A stretch of DNA of 64,000 bases from Mytilus trossulus. Its lineage: Eukaryota; Mollusca; Bivalvia; Mytilida; Mytilidae. The notes under the pieces are model-generated. The model worked only from the letters and a program-made list of their open reading frames with translations. It was not told where the DNA came from and did no database searches. The translations under genes were made by a program, and so were the position numbers. Shown here in pieces: positions 1-11,485 of this stretch (position 1 is the stretch's first letter; the number at the start of each line of letters is the position of its first letter). Location of the stretch: assembly GCF_036588685.1 (NCBI RefSeq), contig NC_086380.1, forward strand, positions 31,514,474-31,578,473, read 5' to 3'.

Positions 1-658
1 CCCATCTGCTACGGTAAATTGGTACTGTTAATTTTATCAATTATACGGAAAATTATTGATCGAATCATTAATTCAGAAAATCATCTATCCAGTTCGCGCG
101 TTTGTTGATATGCGCATTTGAACGGATGACGAAAAGGGCTTCAAGTTGCATTTTGCTGCTTACTGCAACACATTTGCAACATCGCGTACATGTCATTGAA
201 TTGACTTATAAATAAGTACGTCTATTTTCCATAATTTTTAGTATTCATCTATTTTCACATCTGACGAAATCACGCAGTGAACTAGATCGGCTTGCAATAG
301 CTCTCTGCATGAACCAGTTCTTTCAATGGTTTCCTTACTTAATTTTTCATTATCGGACTTTACCGTAAGCAGTTATAGATGATTGTTTATTCGAGTATTA
401 ATTGAATTGACAAGTCTTATGATTTACTTGGTGCGTTTTCTGAAGTTGAATCACAATTAAGTCGATTTTAAAAGCTCGCTGCATCTAGTTTTGATTGCTA
501 AGCTCCTGACATTTGACAGACACAAATAGGATCATTTAGAATGTTGCTGAGTTAAACGTGTACTTGTTTAGTGGCATTAAGCTCCTGTTTAGCAGAATAA
601 GTTATTAATTAAAAGTGAAGGATACTTTTGTAGGCTCATTGTTGTTGTTGTACTTCAG
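1..658. other. no gene recognised; possible intron
   Basis: I see no open frame, RNA gene or recognisable repeat here. If the exon at 659 is real, this is the tail of its upstream intron; it ends in a pyrimidine-rich stretch followed by CAG. Confidence 0.4.
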
Positions 659-762
659 ATATGGGGAGATATAACGCAGAAGAAGAAGAGAAAGAAGAAG
701 CCACACAATCAAAAACCAATGTCAATGACAAAAATGAAATCCTGAAATCAATTTGTTTTTAA
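659..762 (+). CDS. candidate 3'-terminal exon of an upstream gene (partial)
   Basis: A T/G-rich tract ending in TTCAG at 657-658 looks like a splice acceptor. The frame with ATG at 661-663 then stays open for 33 codons to TAA at 760-762. Two bases (AT, 659-660) would finish a codon begun in an earlier exon. The peptide is strongly charged, with a run of glutamates and lysines after MGRYNAEEEE, and ends ILKSICF. A polyadenylation signal (AATAAA, 797-802) sits 35 bases after the stop, where a short 3' UTR would place it. The rest of the gene would lie left of the window. No family is recognised. The purine-rich stretch could also be chance, because the exon is short and has no partner here. Confidence 0.35.
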
Positions 763-796
763 CTAGTAACAATTTAAAATCTTTAAATCAGTGAAT

Positions 797-802
797 AATA
801 AA
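797..802 (+). terminator. candidate polyadenylation signal AATAAA
   Basis: AATAAA 35 bases downstream of the TAA of the candidate terminal exon. In such A+T-rich DNA the hexamer alone is weak evidence; the spacing is what makes it plausible. Confidence 0.3.
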
Positions 803-835
803 CTACATTGCGCTTAATAATTTTTTAGTAGAGAT

Positions 836-1146
836 ACATGCTATTGATAATTGTGGGGCCTCGGTAACCAAGTGGTATCTGGTGTACAGTAGTTGTCGTT
901 TGTTTATGTAATTTATAAGTGTTTCTGGTTTCTCGTTTTATTATATATAGATTAGACCGTTGGTTTTCCCGTTTCAATGGTTTTACACTAGTAATTTTTG
1001 GGCACTTTATAGCTTGTTGTTCGGTGTGAGCCAATGCTCCGTGTTGAAGGCCGTACATTGACCTATAATGGTTTACTTTTTTAAATTGTTATTTGGATGG
1101 AAAGTTGTCTAATTGGCACTCACACCACATCTTCCTATATCTATTC
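836..1146 (+). repeat. interspersed repeat ending GTTGTCTAATTGGC
   Basis: This block recurs in the window at 8525-8868 and, inverted, at 48738-48965. The shared order is GTTGTCGTTTGTTTA, then TTAGTTTTCTCGTTT-like sequence, then TTTATAGCT, then a GACCGTAC.TTGACCTATA block, then AAAGTTGTCTCATTGGCA. Shorter pieces of its terminus occur at 5740, 33255, 34575 and 50330. It looks like a non-autonomous TIR element family that is abundant in this genome. It has no coding capacity. Confidence 0.7.
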
Positions 1147-1171
1147 GTAAAGTTCTACTAAAATAATCACT

Positions 1172-1380
1172 AGCCAGTGAACACGGAGGTTGTGAGTTCA
1201 AACCCCGCCCGTGCTGGTGCACTCGACTCCAATCTTAATTGACTACTATTAGTTACTTTTCATATCAAAGAGCGGTCGTTTTCTCTGGGTCTTCCTCCAC
1301 AAATAAAAACTGGCTGTAACATAATAGCAAAACCGTTGTAATAAAAAGTGGCGTTAAAACACCAATATTCAATGAATCAA
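1172..1380 (+). mobile_element. tRNA-derived SINE copy
   Basis: A tRNA B-box-like sequence (GAGTTCAAACC, 1194-1204) is followed by GTGCACTCGACTCCAAT, then TCTTCCTCCAC, AATAAAAACTGG and a terminal GTGGCGTTAAAACACCAA with an ATCAA-rich tail. A second copy with the same order of blocks lies at 63556-63715. Order and tail are those of a RNA polymerase III-type SINE; this one is diverged. Confidence 0.7.
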
Positions 1381-3746
1381 TACTGATAATTTGATCTTTA
1401 TGACAGGACTGACACACAAAATCACTTGATCACAAAAGACTTTTGTGAATATTTACCCTTCAATCGATAGATGTCGTATTTTTCCGTACAGTGGCAAATA
1501 TTTCACATGTGTCGAGGCGGACAGCCGCTTTTTAATTTGAAAATAACCCACAAATATGTAAACATCGATATTCTTTGCGATGAAAACTTGAACTTTTTAC
1601 GATTCTGCACTCTAAATATTTCTATTTCTTATAATTATTTTGTGAAAAACTTTTACTAAACGAACTTTGATCATTCTTCTTTAATGAGTAAATTATTACT
1701 TAGGCATATTATTTGATTTCAATAAAACAGTACTTATTAATATAAACTACCTTTAACAGTAAAGTAGTAAGCCATTTATTCGACGAATGTTTACTTTTAA
1801 TCTTCCGTTTCACCCTAGAGTTGAAAACAGAAATTAACATTAACCCTCAAATGAACTGCATGTCTTGATTCACATAATAATAATGTATTGCCAATTAGTT
1901 TCTTATTTTATTACATTTCAATAATAGATGTTTGGACATAACATCGCTGTATCTTCTACCTTTTCATTTGATCATGGTTATAAAGATTTAACACATCACC
2001 TTTTGATACAAATTACTGGCGTTCCAACACTGTAACAGCTTCCCTTTTTTATCCACAAATGCGTGTAAAGTACTCTTGTTTAAAACAAGCTATTTTTTAA
2101 GGATGTGGAAATGGAAAATAAATCATAAAGATTTCTGAAAATGCACAACGATATGTACAAGAAAAGGACAGTTTTGCTAAGCAATAAAACAAACCTTTAG
2201 GTTATTGGGTGCTTTATGTAAGTACGACCTATCCCAAATTCAAATCTTAGCCTTAGGCTGTGAGGGTACTTTTTTCAATTTTGTATTTGTAGCTGTTGAC
2301 ATTTAATAACAATTTGTACTATTTGTCATAGGGCCGTCTGCAACGGGATAATTCTAGTTTTAAATTCATTTTATTACTTAAAAGAAAATTGGCAAAATGA
2401 TAAATAAAAATTAGTTGCCTAGTTACTGCGGTTATATATTGTGAACCTGACTGCATTTTCTAGATATATGGAATAACATAACTAATTATTCTCTTAAGTT
2501 AATTGGTGTTGGTCATTAATTAATACTATAACGCAGACATATTGATCACTTTGGCGATTTTATGATTTCATTCAATATCTATTACTACGTGAAAGCCATT
2601 TTATTAGCTTCAATCTAAACTGTATACAAACTTTATTGTTCATTGATTCCAATAAAGATAAACGAATAAAAGGATGATTTCAAAATAAAGAGTTAATACA
2701 GTTTTAAAAGACGCAAGTGATTAATATTACATCCATTTTATTTGTGTCGTGTTCACAAAGGAACTATATTGAGCTAGCTGTTCCATAGAATATTTTTCAC
2801 TCGAAATCGATTTCGCGTTTGTTTTGACTGCTTCTAAATTAATTCCTTATTCGCGGACTTAAGTCCAGGGTCCACATTGTTTCTAGCTAATAATGACAGT
2901 CTAGCAAAATATATTGAAGATCAACCTGACAATGGTAGAGTTGATCTGATTCTCTACTTAGTCTCCAATCAGGGCTGAAATATGTACTGTGTCGTCTCAT
3001 TTCTACGACAACATACTAGCTTTATATGACTAGATTGGAAAGGCTCAGGAATCATGGGAATGGGGTACGGAGGTCAAGGGTGGAACAAGGGAGCGAAAAT
3101 AATGTATCAATGGTAGATATGCAGGGAGTAGAGAGCATACGGATGAAGGAGCTGAAAACAGGAGACAGGGGTTGAAACCGGGATAGAAAAATAAGTATAT
3201 TCTGAGCAATTTACTAATTATATGTTGATATACTTGCACTTGCATATTATTGATTTCAAACCGAACGGCACGTTTTGGTGTATTGGTATTCTTTGGTTTC
3301 GATAGAGATATAAAAACCACACAACCGGGATATTTATCCTATATATTGCAAACTGAAATTAGCTAATTGATTATGTTTTTAATTCATTGGCAAGTCCACT
3401 CATTTACAATCGTGGCAAAAAAAGAGGATCGTATTCTAATTTCCTAACTTATTATCCTATGCATTATGTTTAGAAAACTGACAGCAAATCTTCAAATCCA
3501 GTATGCATTGCTGTCATCTATACGCAATCTATAAAATACATTCTGATGCAAAACAAATGAAATGATTTTTAATGAAACAACTGAACTACTCGCCAAAACC
3601 CTACGCATGTCTTTGTATATATCCATAAAATAATAATCAACATAAGCCCTTAGAAATAAACATAACGTTTGAAATGCAAGCTTTTAAAAACTGCTCACTT
3701 GGGTTAAAAAAAATATAACTAACAAGAATGTGTCCTTAGTACACGG
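1381..3746. other. no gene recognised
   Basis: A+T-rich sequence with no convincing exon on either strand. The short open frames at 1471 (+) and 3045 (-) have no splice context, no family resemblance and ordinary random-frame length. Confidence 0.45.
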
Positions 3747-4179
3747 ATGCCCCACTCGCACTGTCATTTTCCATGTTCAGTAGACCGTGAAATTGGGGTC
3801 AAAATTTTAATTTGGCATTTAAATTAGACAGATCATATTATAGGGAACATGTGTACATAGTTTAAAGTTGATTGTATTTCAACTTCATCAAAAAACTACC
3901 TTGACCAAAAACTTTCATCTGAACTTCGCACTTTCATTTTCTATGTTCAGTGGACCGTGAAATTAGAGTCAAAACTTTAATTTGGCACTAAAATTAGAAA
4001 GATTATATCATGAGAAACATATGCACTACGTTTAGAATTGATTGGACTTCAATTTCATCAAAAACCACCTTGGCAAAAAACTTTAACCTGAATCCCGACG
4101 AACGGACGCACAGACAGACGGATGAAAGGACGGACGGACCAGAAAACATAATGCCCCTCTACTATTATAGGTGGGGCAT
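3747..4179 (+). mobile_element. MITE with ATGCCCCAC / GTGGGGCAT ends
   Basis: The left end ATGCCCCAC (3747-3755) and right end GTGGGGCAT (4171-4179) are exact inverted repeats. Inside, a block of about 170 bp (TTTCATTTTCTATGTTCAGTGG region) occurs twice in tandem, at about 3760 and 3935, and is followed by an ACGGACG-rich stretch. A second copy in opposite orientation lies at 49849-50262. It is non-coding. Confidence 0.75.
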
Positions 4180-5024
4180 TGAAATCAAATATATGTTTCT
4201 CCAAAAACAGTCAAAATCAAAGTAAAATATGTTTCCCTATATATATGATGTTTTAAAATAAAAATTAAATTTCCCTGGACCGTTCCAGAAATCCATTAAC
4301 AAAAGTATTATAAATGCATTCATCAGTATATTGTTATTTGATCATTAACAGGAATTTCATTTTTATGACCATAAAAATGCACGGATGTATTACATAATGC
4401 AGTATTTCATATATACAAATAAGTTAACCAGAAATGTGGATTTAAATATAAGATAACTTCCTAGTTAGCACACCCTTAGAGCGGCTAATGTTATATATCA
4501 TCCTCCAAAGAAAAGAAATTTATTATACCATTATTAAAATCTATTTTGAAGTTAAGTAAAAAAAATCTATTATTAATCGATTTGCATTCAGATTACAAAA
4601 AAACTGTATGATTGGATACCAGATTTTGACTTCCCAGTTCTCATATCATCTGTCAACTAAAAAGAGATATTAAAATGTGTATTGTGATGAATGACACCTG
4701 CAATAATACCCAATACACACCCAGGTGAGAATGATATAAACAGTAATATTACTTGAATGCGACAAACTGAGGCTTGGCTGATCACGCTACTGTAGATATA
4801 GGATTCGATACAGAGGCTAGATAAAAGAATGATTATATATACAGAAAACTTGTTAAAAGAATTATTAAATGTTTTGAAGATTTCATAACGGATGAAAGAC
4901 TGTCAATGCGATAATCATCAAATAAGACGTTTATGAATAGAGAGAAAAGCACACGTGAAAAGATGTGAGAGAAATTTTGACTGATTGATTTATAAAGCTT
5001 TCAATTTCAAATTTGTTCATTTTC
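4180..5024. other. no gene recognised; possible 5' region of the coiled-coil gene
   Basis: There is no repeat or frame of note. If the ATG at 5025 is a real start, the last few hundred bases would hold its promoter and 5' UTR; no TATA or initiator element stands out. Confidence 0.3.
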
Positions 5025-5058
5025 ATGACAAACATGAACGGGCTACCAGGAATCGAAG
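5025..5058 (+). CDS. candidate first coding exon of the coiled-coil gene
   Basis: ATG at 5025 opens MTNMNGLPGIE and is followed by G at 5058 and a consensus splice donor GTAAGT (5059-5064). An in-frame TGA at 4986-4988 closes the frame upstream, as expected for a start. The exon ends with one spare base, and the large exon at 25987 begins with two spare bases, so the join gives a valine codon and keeps the frame open. That would leave a 20.9-kb intron. One join in phase happens by chance one time in three, so this is a reasonable model and not proof. Further small exons could lie between. Confidence 0.4.
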
Positions 5059-6208
5059 GTAAGTGATTCTTTTCAATTAAAACTTTAAATTAAAATTTCA
5101 AATTTTTAGCTTACTTTGATATTCGAAGATATTCAATTTGCTATATAGCTGCATGTATATATATAAGACTTAGTGAGAAAAAAATATCAAAATAAATTAA
5201 TGATGATATTATTTATTTATTAATCATACCAGTTTCTCTTGTAAATAATTATCATTTACAGATGTGAAACGTTCACCATAGTAGATAGTCCAATTGTTAC
5301 ATTCAAAATTTCCCTTCTATGGAACAATTGGTGAGTGGCTCAAACAACTAAGTTTGACTTAAAAGTAATAAAAAAATAGTACAAGAAAAATGAAAAATTT
5401 GATTTGGAGAAAGAGAGATCTATACACTCAGTCTTGTATGTTTGTTTTTGTATAGGTATATTAATAATTTCCTTTTTAATGTGCAAATGATGAGTGTTAC
5501 AAACAACCAAACAATGTCTAATAAACTACTTCGATTTTGCAACTTTTTTACATTGTGAAGTAAATGACAAGAAAAAGTGTTTGTAAAAAGCATATTTAAC
5601 TTAAGTTTGCCCAAAAAGCAATAAGCAAAGGAATTCCAAGTAAACTGCAGAGAAAAGCATATAGAGTCGATTTGGAGAGTAGAGTTATACACATGTAGTC
5701 TATTTTTTATTTCACTCAGTTCATTTATACTGAACTATAAAAAAGAATTGTGGTATGATTGCCAATGAGACAACTAGTACACATTTTATGTTAAAGGCCA
5801 GCTAAAGCCCACCTCTTGCAACTTGCAAATAAAATGCTTTGTTCCTCAGTATGCCGGTAGTATTTAGTTTTTTAAAAAATGCTGGAATGAGTACTATAAC
5901 ATATGCACGAAACGTGCTCCAGATATACATGTAGCCGCGTATGAAACTAACAGTTTGGGAAGCCAATAATATTAAACGTTTGTGAGATTCACAATCAAAG
6001 TGATCATATAATAAAGCCAAGACCGTTGGACGTCGACTATTATCTTTTGACAAAAAAACAACAACTTCACAATGAGAGTCGGTTTAAAAACAAAACAAAA
6101 AGAGATGATTTCAGCTTCCTAATTGTAAACTGTCAATTTCTATGTAGCAACATTCCAGCAGCGCCTGCAAACGGAGTATATGTCTTCCAATTTATATGAT
6201 ATTCACAG

Positions 6209-6310
6209 GCTGATATTTCCTATCATGATTTCCTTGATAGGGGTTGCACAAGGAAGCTATTTAACCAAAAGTTCCAACTGTTGAAGTTGAAATCGAAGTT
6301 TGTTTAACTA
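6209..6310 (+). pseudogene. scrap of a retroelement C-terminal region
   Basis: Read from 6209 the frame gives ADISYHDFLDRG, then KLFNQKFQLLKLKSKF. This matches the ISYHDFLDRGLLLTIKLLNQ segment of the longer fragment at 39893-40420 (minus strand). It is a short decayed piece of the same mobile element family. Confidence 0.6.
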
Positions 6311-8049
6311 TGAGCTTGAATGTTCCCCTGGTATTTTTGTCCCAACTACTATCACAGCGGGCAACTTATCACAAGTGCAAGTAAAGGGTTGATTTAAAAT
6401 AAACGAAAATTTTAAAATATATTATTAATATTAACGCAGTAATTTATTGCAACTTAGCAGTCAGTTTTATATATATGTTACGATATCTAAACACGGTAGA
6501 AGTTCATTCTGCGTGATCAACATTTCAGTAATTTCAATTACATAAATTTGAAAAGTGTTTTTTTTTTAAACTTGTAAAACGCTAAAATAAGATGTAGGGA
6601 TAACCTTTTTCTGTTATTTATTGTTTGCATTGAATAAAGACCCGTTGTTCTGTTTACGCGATGTAAACATGCAATATATTATTGAGTTTACGATGTAAGT
6701 ATTTTCTAATTTATACAAAAGGCTATCAAATTCCTGATAAACTACCCCTTGGTGTCTGGTTTGTCAATGTAGACGCGGCTCTTTTGTATTGATATCAATA
6801 CGCGTTATATATAAATGAATGGAACTTATGGCGGAATACGACGAATTTCTTATCTGAAAAACAAGTTAACAATGCACATCAAAAGAAAGCCTCTTTATAA
6901 TTTCAATTGCAAAAAAATGTAAAGGACTTTTCACTTTGATAAACTGATTGCACTTTCGTATTTTGATAATTTCAATTAGATTATCCACTTTTGGGTTCAC
7001 ATTCAGACCCTCCATACCGTGACTATTTTCTTCTATTGAGTAATTGTTGGTTTATATTTCTTTTATATAAGTCTCCATCATTACATGGGTATTAACAATA
7101 AAGTATTTTGTAGGATGCTATCACTTTTTAACAGTTATCCCCAAGAGAGGGCGATACGATCTGATAGATAAATTTTACCACGAAACGGTGTAAATATTAT
7201 TGTTGTTGCTTAACTTGTGTTAAGGATCTTATTTCTGTAGTCAGTTTACACAATGTAATCATGACATAATATTAAATCAATTACTTTAGTGAATAAAAGT
7301 CAATGTAGGGTTAAAAAGGAAACGTATGAAATTTTACCATTCGATGGGGAAAACCCCTAAAATTATTGTGACAATGATTTTTCTGGAATTAACATCATTA
7401 ATAAAATATACTTGAAATAATTTCATTTGTAACACGCTCTACAGGAATACTGTTAATCACATTAAAAAAACACTAAACAAACTCATATTACACTACATGG
7501 CAATCCAAACAAGTAATTCAAGGGCTCTAAAAATCAATTTATATCATTGTTGTCTTCTGTCCGAATATACATTTTAGTGTTCAACGTCATAGCCTACGGA
7601 TATTTATTGAATTTATATATTTTTTTTCAAAAAAACAGCAACCACCATTTCACCATCTACTTCTTCAAGTATATATACCAGATGTTGATTATTCTGATAG
7701 CATATGATATACATTCTCTTTCGACATCATGAGACTTATTTGTATTTATATACATGCGTTATAGATACAATAAACGTCTTCAAACATCTCTTAAGATACA
7801 ACCACTGGCCTATATATACCAGAAACAATCAGAAACGAAATCAGTTGCTAACTTGTGTTTTTACTGATAGATCTTCAACGGATCATCTTAGTAGTAAATA
7901 TGTAGGACTCAAATCCATGGTGGATTCCAAATCTATGGCAGATTCTTATCCATGGCAATTGTGACGTTATGCCATCCCAAATCTATGTCAAGTTTTGTAG
8001 TTTTCTAATCTATGTCGGATTTTTGTTGTTTCATAATCTATGGCAAATT

Positions 8050-8235
8050 TTGTGCACTTGGAATATAATGCAGTACATATACGACCAATGACTTGTCTTT
8101 AACAAGTGGAAACATTTGTGAAATAAAGATACCATAATGGTCAACCAAATGGTGATGACAACCAAACACTTTCCTAAATGATGAATTCATATAGCTTAAT
8201 ACAGACTTTAAGATTAATGTCCCGTAAAAAAACAT
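8050..8235 (-). pseudogene. scrap of a retroelement C-terminal region
   Basis: The minus-strand frame contains SSFRKVFGCHHHLVDHYG followed by FISQM. It resembles the SSLRKFYGRHHELADRY segment of the fragment at 39893-40420. A more decayed echo of the same region follows at about 8440-8525. Confidence 0.5.
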
Positions 8236-8524
8236 TTTCTTATCTGTTCAAGGTAACTGTTTGACCCACTCAAGAAACAAATACCATAGTACCATAACAA
8301 ACAAAAACTCAGTTTTTATAGTATAAAAATGAACGGTTTGATTTTTCACATAATATTTTTTTCATCGCTAATACATCTTTTTTATTTGATGACAATTTAA
8401 ATGAGAGCTAGCTATATATCATGTTTATAAAAACTTGTGAAATAAACATTCAATATTGGTAACCAAATCGTAATGTCAACTAAAACATTTCCTAAATAAT
8501 AAATTCATATAACTTAATACAGAC

Positions 8525-8868
8525 TTCAAGGGAGGGTTGGGATCCCGGTAACATGTTTAACCCCGCCCCATTATTTATGAATGTGTCTGTCCCAAGTCTG
8601 GAGCCTGTAATTCAGTGGTTGTCGTTTGTTTACGTGTTAAATATTTGTATTTTGTTCATTTTTTCATACAAATAAGGCCGTTAGTTTTCTCGTTTGAATA
8701 GTTTTACATTGTCATATCGGGCCCTTTTATAGCTGACTATGCGGTATGGGCTTTGCTCATTGTTGAAGACCGTACGTTGACCTATAGTTGTTAATGTCTG
8801 TGTCTTTTTGGGCTCTTGTGGAAAGTTGTCTCATTGGCAATCAAACATTATCTTCTTTTTTATATTCA
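8525..8868 (+). repeat. interspersed repeat (family of 836-1146)
   Basis: It has the same ordered blocks as the copy at 836-1146, starting near GGGATCCCGGTAAC and ending GTTGTCTCATTGGCAATC. It is better preserved than the first copy. Confidence 0.7.
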
Positions 8869-10811
8869 AGATTGAAATGATGCAAGCTGCCCGTAAAATA
8901 AACATTTTTTAAATCTGCGAATGAAAATAGTGGTGTCCTTATTCTTTGCGGACTTCGGCTGATACAGAACGTGTTGTCCCTGTTTCGGCTAAGGTCACAT
9001 CTTCCTTTAAACATACGCAAATTATTGTCGAGGAAAATACCTTCATTTGCGCGGGATGGTGTTGAAATCTATGGGTTCCGCCATTGTAAGCGGAGGAGAC
9101 GATGTAAAAAGGCGTTATTCAATTGTGACGTTATGAAAAAGTCTGCCATAGATTTGGAGAAAACAAAAATCTGCCATGGATTTGATTTGTTTTACATTTG
9201 TAACGTCACATTTGCCATAGATTAGGAATCTGCCATAGATTTGGAACCCGCAATAGATTTGAGTCCTACAAATATATTGTCAATTGCATTCTTGATATTC
9301 TAATTTTCCTTGATTTACCAATCTCATCTTGCTATTTTTCAATACTAATATTCAAGTAGATGCGGGAGATACAACAATAAGACGGCAACATTACGTCAAT
9401 TCAGTACCGAGTTAGAGCTAATCAACATTTGACATCGACAGCTGTTTCATTAGCTATATCTTGACAAAACTAACACGTCTTTTTCAAGAACATTAAATAG
9501 GCTAATGTCATTTCCATATATCTATGATAATTGAACAAACTATGAAAGAAATATGTCTGATAACGCGACACTAGTTTATCGATGTTCGTTCAAATCTCGT
9601 CAATCGATTAGAAAAAAACAAACAAATCAAGGAAATCACAGGAAATCCAAACGAAACGAGAATGGTTACACCGACAAAGTAAACGTCTCTTGCTGAGCAT
9701 GCATCACCTACCGTGCAAATTTACATTTACCAAAAATGTTACAATCAGAAATATGGCACAATCTGTAACAGCTTATATATAGATCAGGCAACTATTCCGG
9801 TATCTAAGTCGCTCTCAAATCATATGGAATTTACTGATCCCATATATATATCGTATTAGGTCACTAATTCACCATGTTTCTAATAATATAAGACCACGAA
9901 AAGTCGATAACATATCGGTACTGAGTTGCAACGTCAAGACCTCGTTCTGTTCCACCCATTGTTTCTAGTGACCGTTAAAGTCACGTACATGTAATGCCAA
10001 TTTTACTCTTACTTCCAAATTATTCTATTAGATCAGTTTTATGGCAATGAACACATTCTGTAAATGAAATCTGTATAGTATTTAAGTGCATTAGCGTAAC
10101 GTATTTGAAAAAAGTAAATGCAATACGATAGTTGTGTTATTATTGAGAAATGGTAAGTTGACAATTGACAATTGGAAATTGGAAATCATCATGTTTGTCA
10201 TAGATTCTAGTTCTCAGTCGTCCATCTTTAAAGTCGTCTAAAATGCCATCATCTTAGGGAGTTTTATTGTGGGAATCAGTCTGGTATTCACAAAGTAAGA
10301 TATTTCGTGAACTTGAACTTGTATCTTCATTTCTATCTTTATATCTATATTTCTATATATTATAAATTCGTGCTTTCAATTGGACACGAGGAATGGCAGT
10401 TTCAAGCGTAAAAAACAAAGACTATGTCTATATGAATTGTTGTGTTTCTTTGTTACATTTGTTGCACTTATATATCCCGCCAGTTTGTTTTTGTGCTATG
10501 GATAATTTTTGAATTCTCGTTTTTCATTTTTACTTGAGGGCTTTGTATATATGCATTTTTGTATTTCTTTTTCGCATACATGTTATTGTTTCTTTTTACA
10601 TTGATTAAGATTATAACACACTGTTAACTGCTGTACACCTATTTTTGACACGTAAACCTATTATAATCAAAGGCAACAGAAGTATACCTCTGTTCGAAAC
10701 TCATAAATCGATTAAAAAAATCCGGGTTACAAACTAAAACTAAAATTATAAGTAAATTATGCCTGTTTGTTTGGTTTACACATCGGTGTCAATATAATGC
10801 CGGTAATTTTA

Positions 10812-11010
10812 TGTGGCTGTCATACAAGTGAGAGGTTTAGCTAGCAGGTTTATTTCACGGTTTCTTACATAAGAACATGCCTATATCAAGTCAGGAATAT
10901 ATCAGTTGTTGTCCATTCGTTTGATGTGTTTAAGCTTTTGAGTTTGCCATTTGATTACGATCTTCCTCTTTGATACTCCTATGAATTTGGTTATTTTGTT
11001 ATTTTCCTTT
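10812..11010 (+). repeat. interspersed repeat family, copy 1
   Basis: Blocks in order: TGTCATACAAGTGAGAGG, TAGCTAGC, CATAAGAACATGCCT, AAGTCAGGAATAT, TTGTCCATTCGTTTGATGTG, TTTGCCATTTGATTA, then a T-rich end. Further + strand copies or pieces: 14815-15030, 16105-16300, 16560-16665, about 19790-19930, 20115-20275, about 21860-21985 and 24600-24815. No coding sequence is evident. Confidence 0.65.
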
Positions 11011-11280
11011 TTGATATAGTACTAGAATTTTAAAGATATTGGTGGAGGATTTTGGAATAGATCTGAAAATTTAAGATATCACATCCAATTGATACCGTTA
11101 GTTAAATACTTCTCATCACGATATTTCTCAAGACAATCATTTACCGTAACTGTAGAAAGAATGTATTACGATGTTTAGTTCAACATCCTGGTGAACAGGA
11201 TTTACATCTCTCATGTTTATGAAGTCTAGATTTTCAGATTAAAGATCGGAGTTTTTTATCGTCTTTTTCTTCTTTTTTAA

Positions 11281-11485
11281 AACTAAGGATTTTCTTTACC
11301 CAGGCATAGATTAGCCGTATTTGGCACAACTTCTTGGAATTTTTTATCCTCAATGCTCTTCTACTTTGTACTTGTTTGGCTTTATAAATATTTTGATATG
11401 AACGTCACTGATTAGTCTTATGTAGACGAAACTCCTCGTCTAGCGTACTAAATTATAATCCTGGTACCTTTGATAACTATTAAGT
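11281..11485 (+). repeat. decayed solo copy of the 355-bp ribozyme repeat
   Basis: It aligns with the array unit from AACTAAGGATTTTCTT through GCCGTATTTGGCACAAC to GATAACTATTA. The hammerhead core reads CTGATTA in place of CTGATGA (11408-11414), which changes a core residue and should abolish cleavage. The right edge, just after GATAACTATTA, is the same edge as that of the array at 32337. Confidence 0.75.

Larger units (their letters stand above)
7902..9269. mobile_element. TIR DNA element with 6-bp target duplication
   Basis: The ends GTAGGACTCAAATC (from 7902) and its reverse complement (to 9269) open inverted repeats of about 70 bp. These contain repeated units of the type AAATCTATGGCAGATT, three or four times on each side. 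AAATAT flanks both ends (7896-7901 and 9270-9275), consistent with a 6-bp target-site duplication. The interior holds other elements: a retroelement scrap (8050-8235, minus) and a repeat (8525-8868). The frame at 8971-9225 runs into the right inverted repeat and resembles nothing. No transposase is visible, so it is non-autonomous or gutted. Confidence 0.65.

Noticed and set aside
8971..9225. 84-codon + strand frame inside the TIR element as a transposase remnant
   Set aside because: Its second half is the right inverted repeat and the first half shows no transposase motif.
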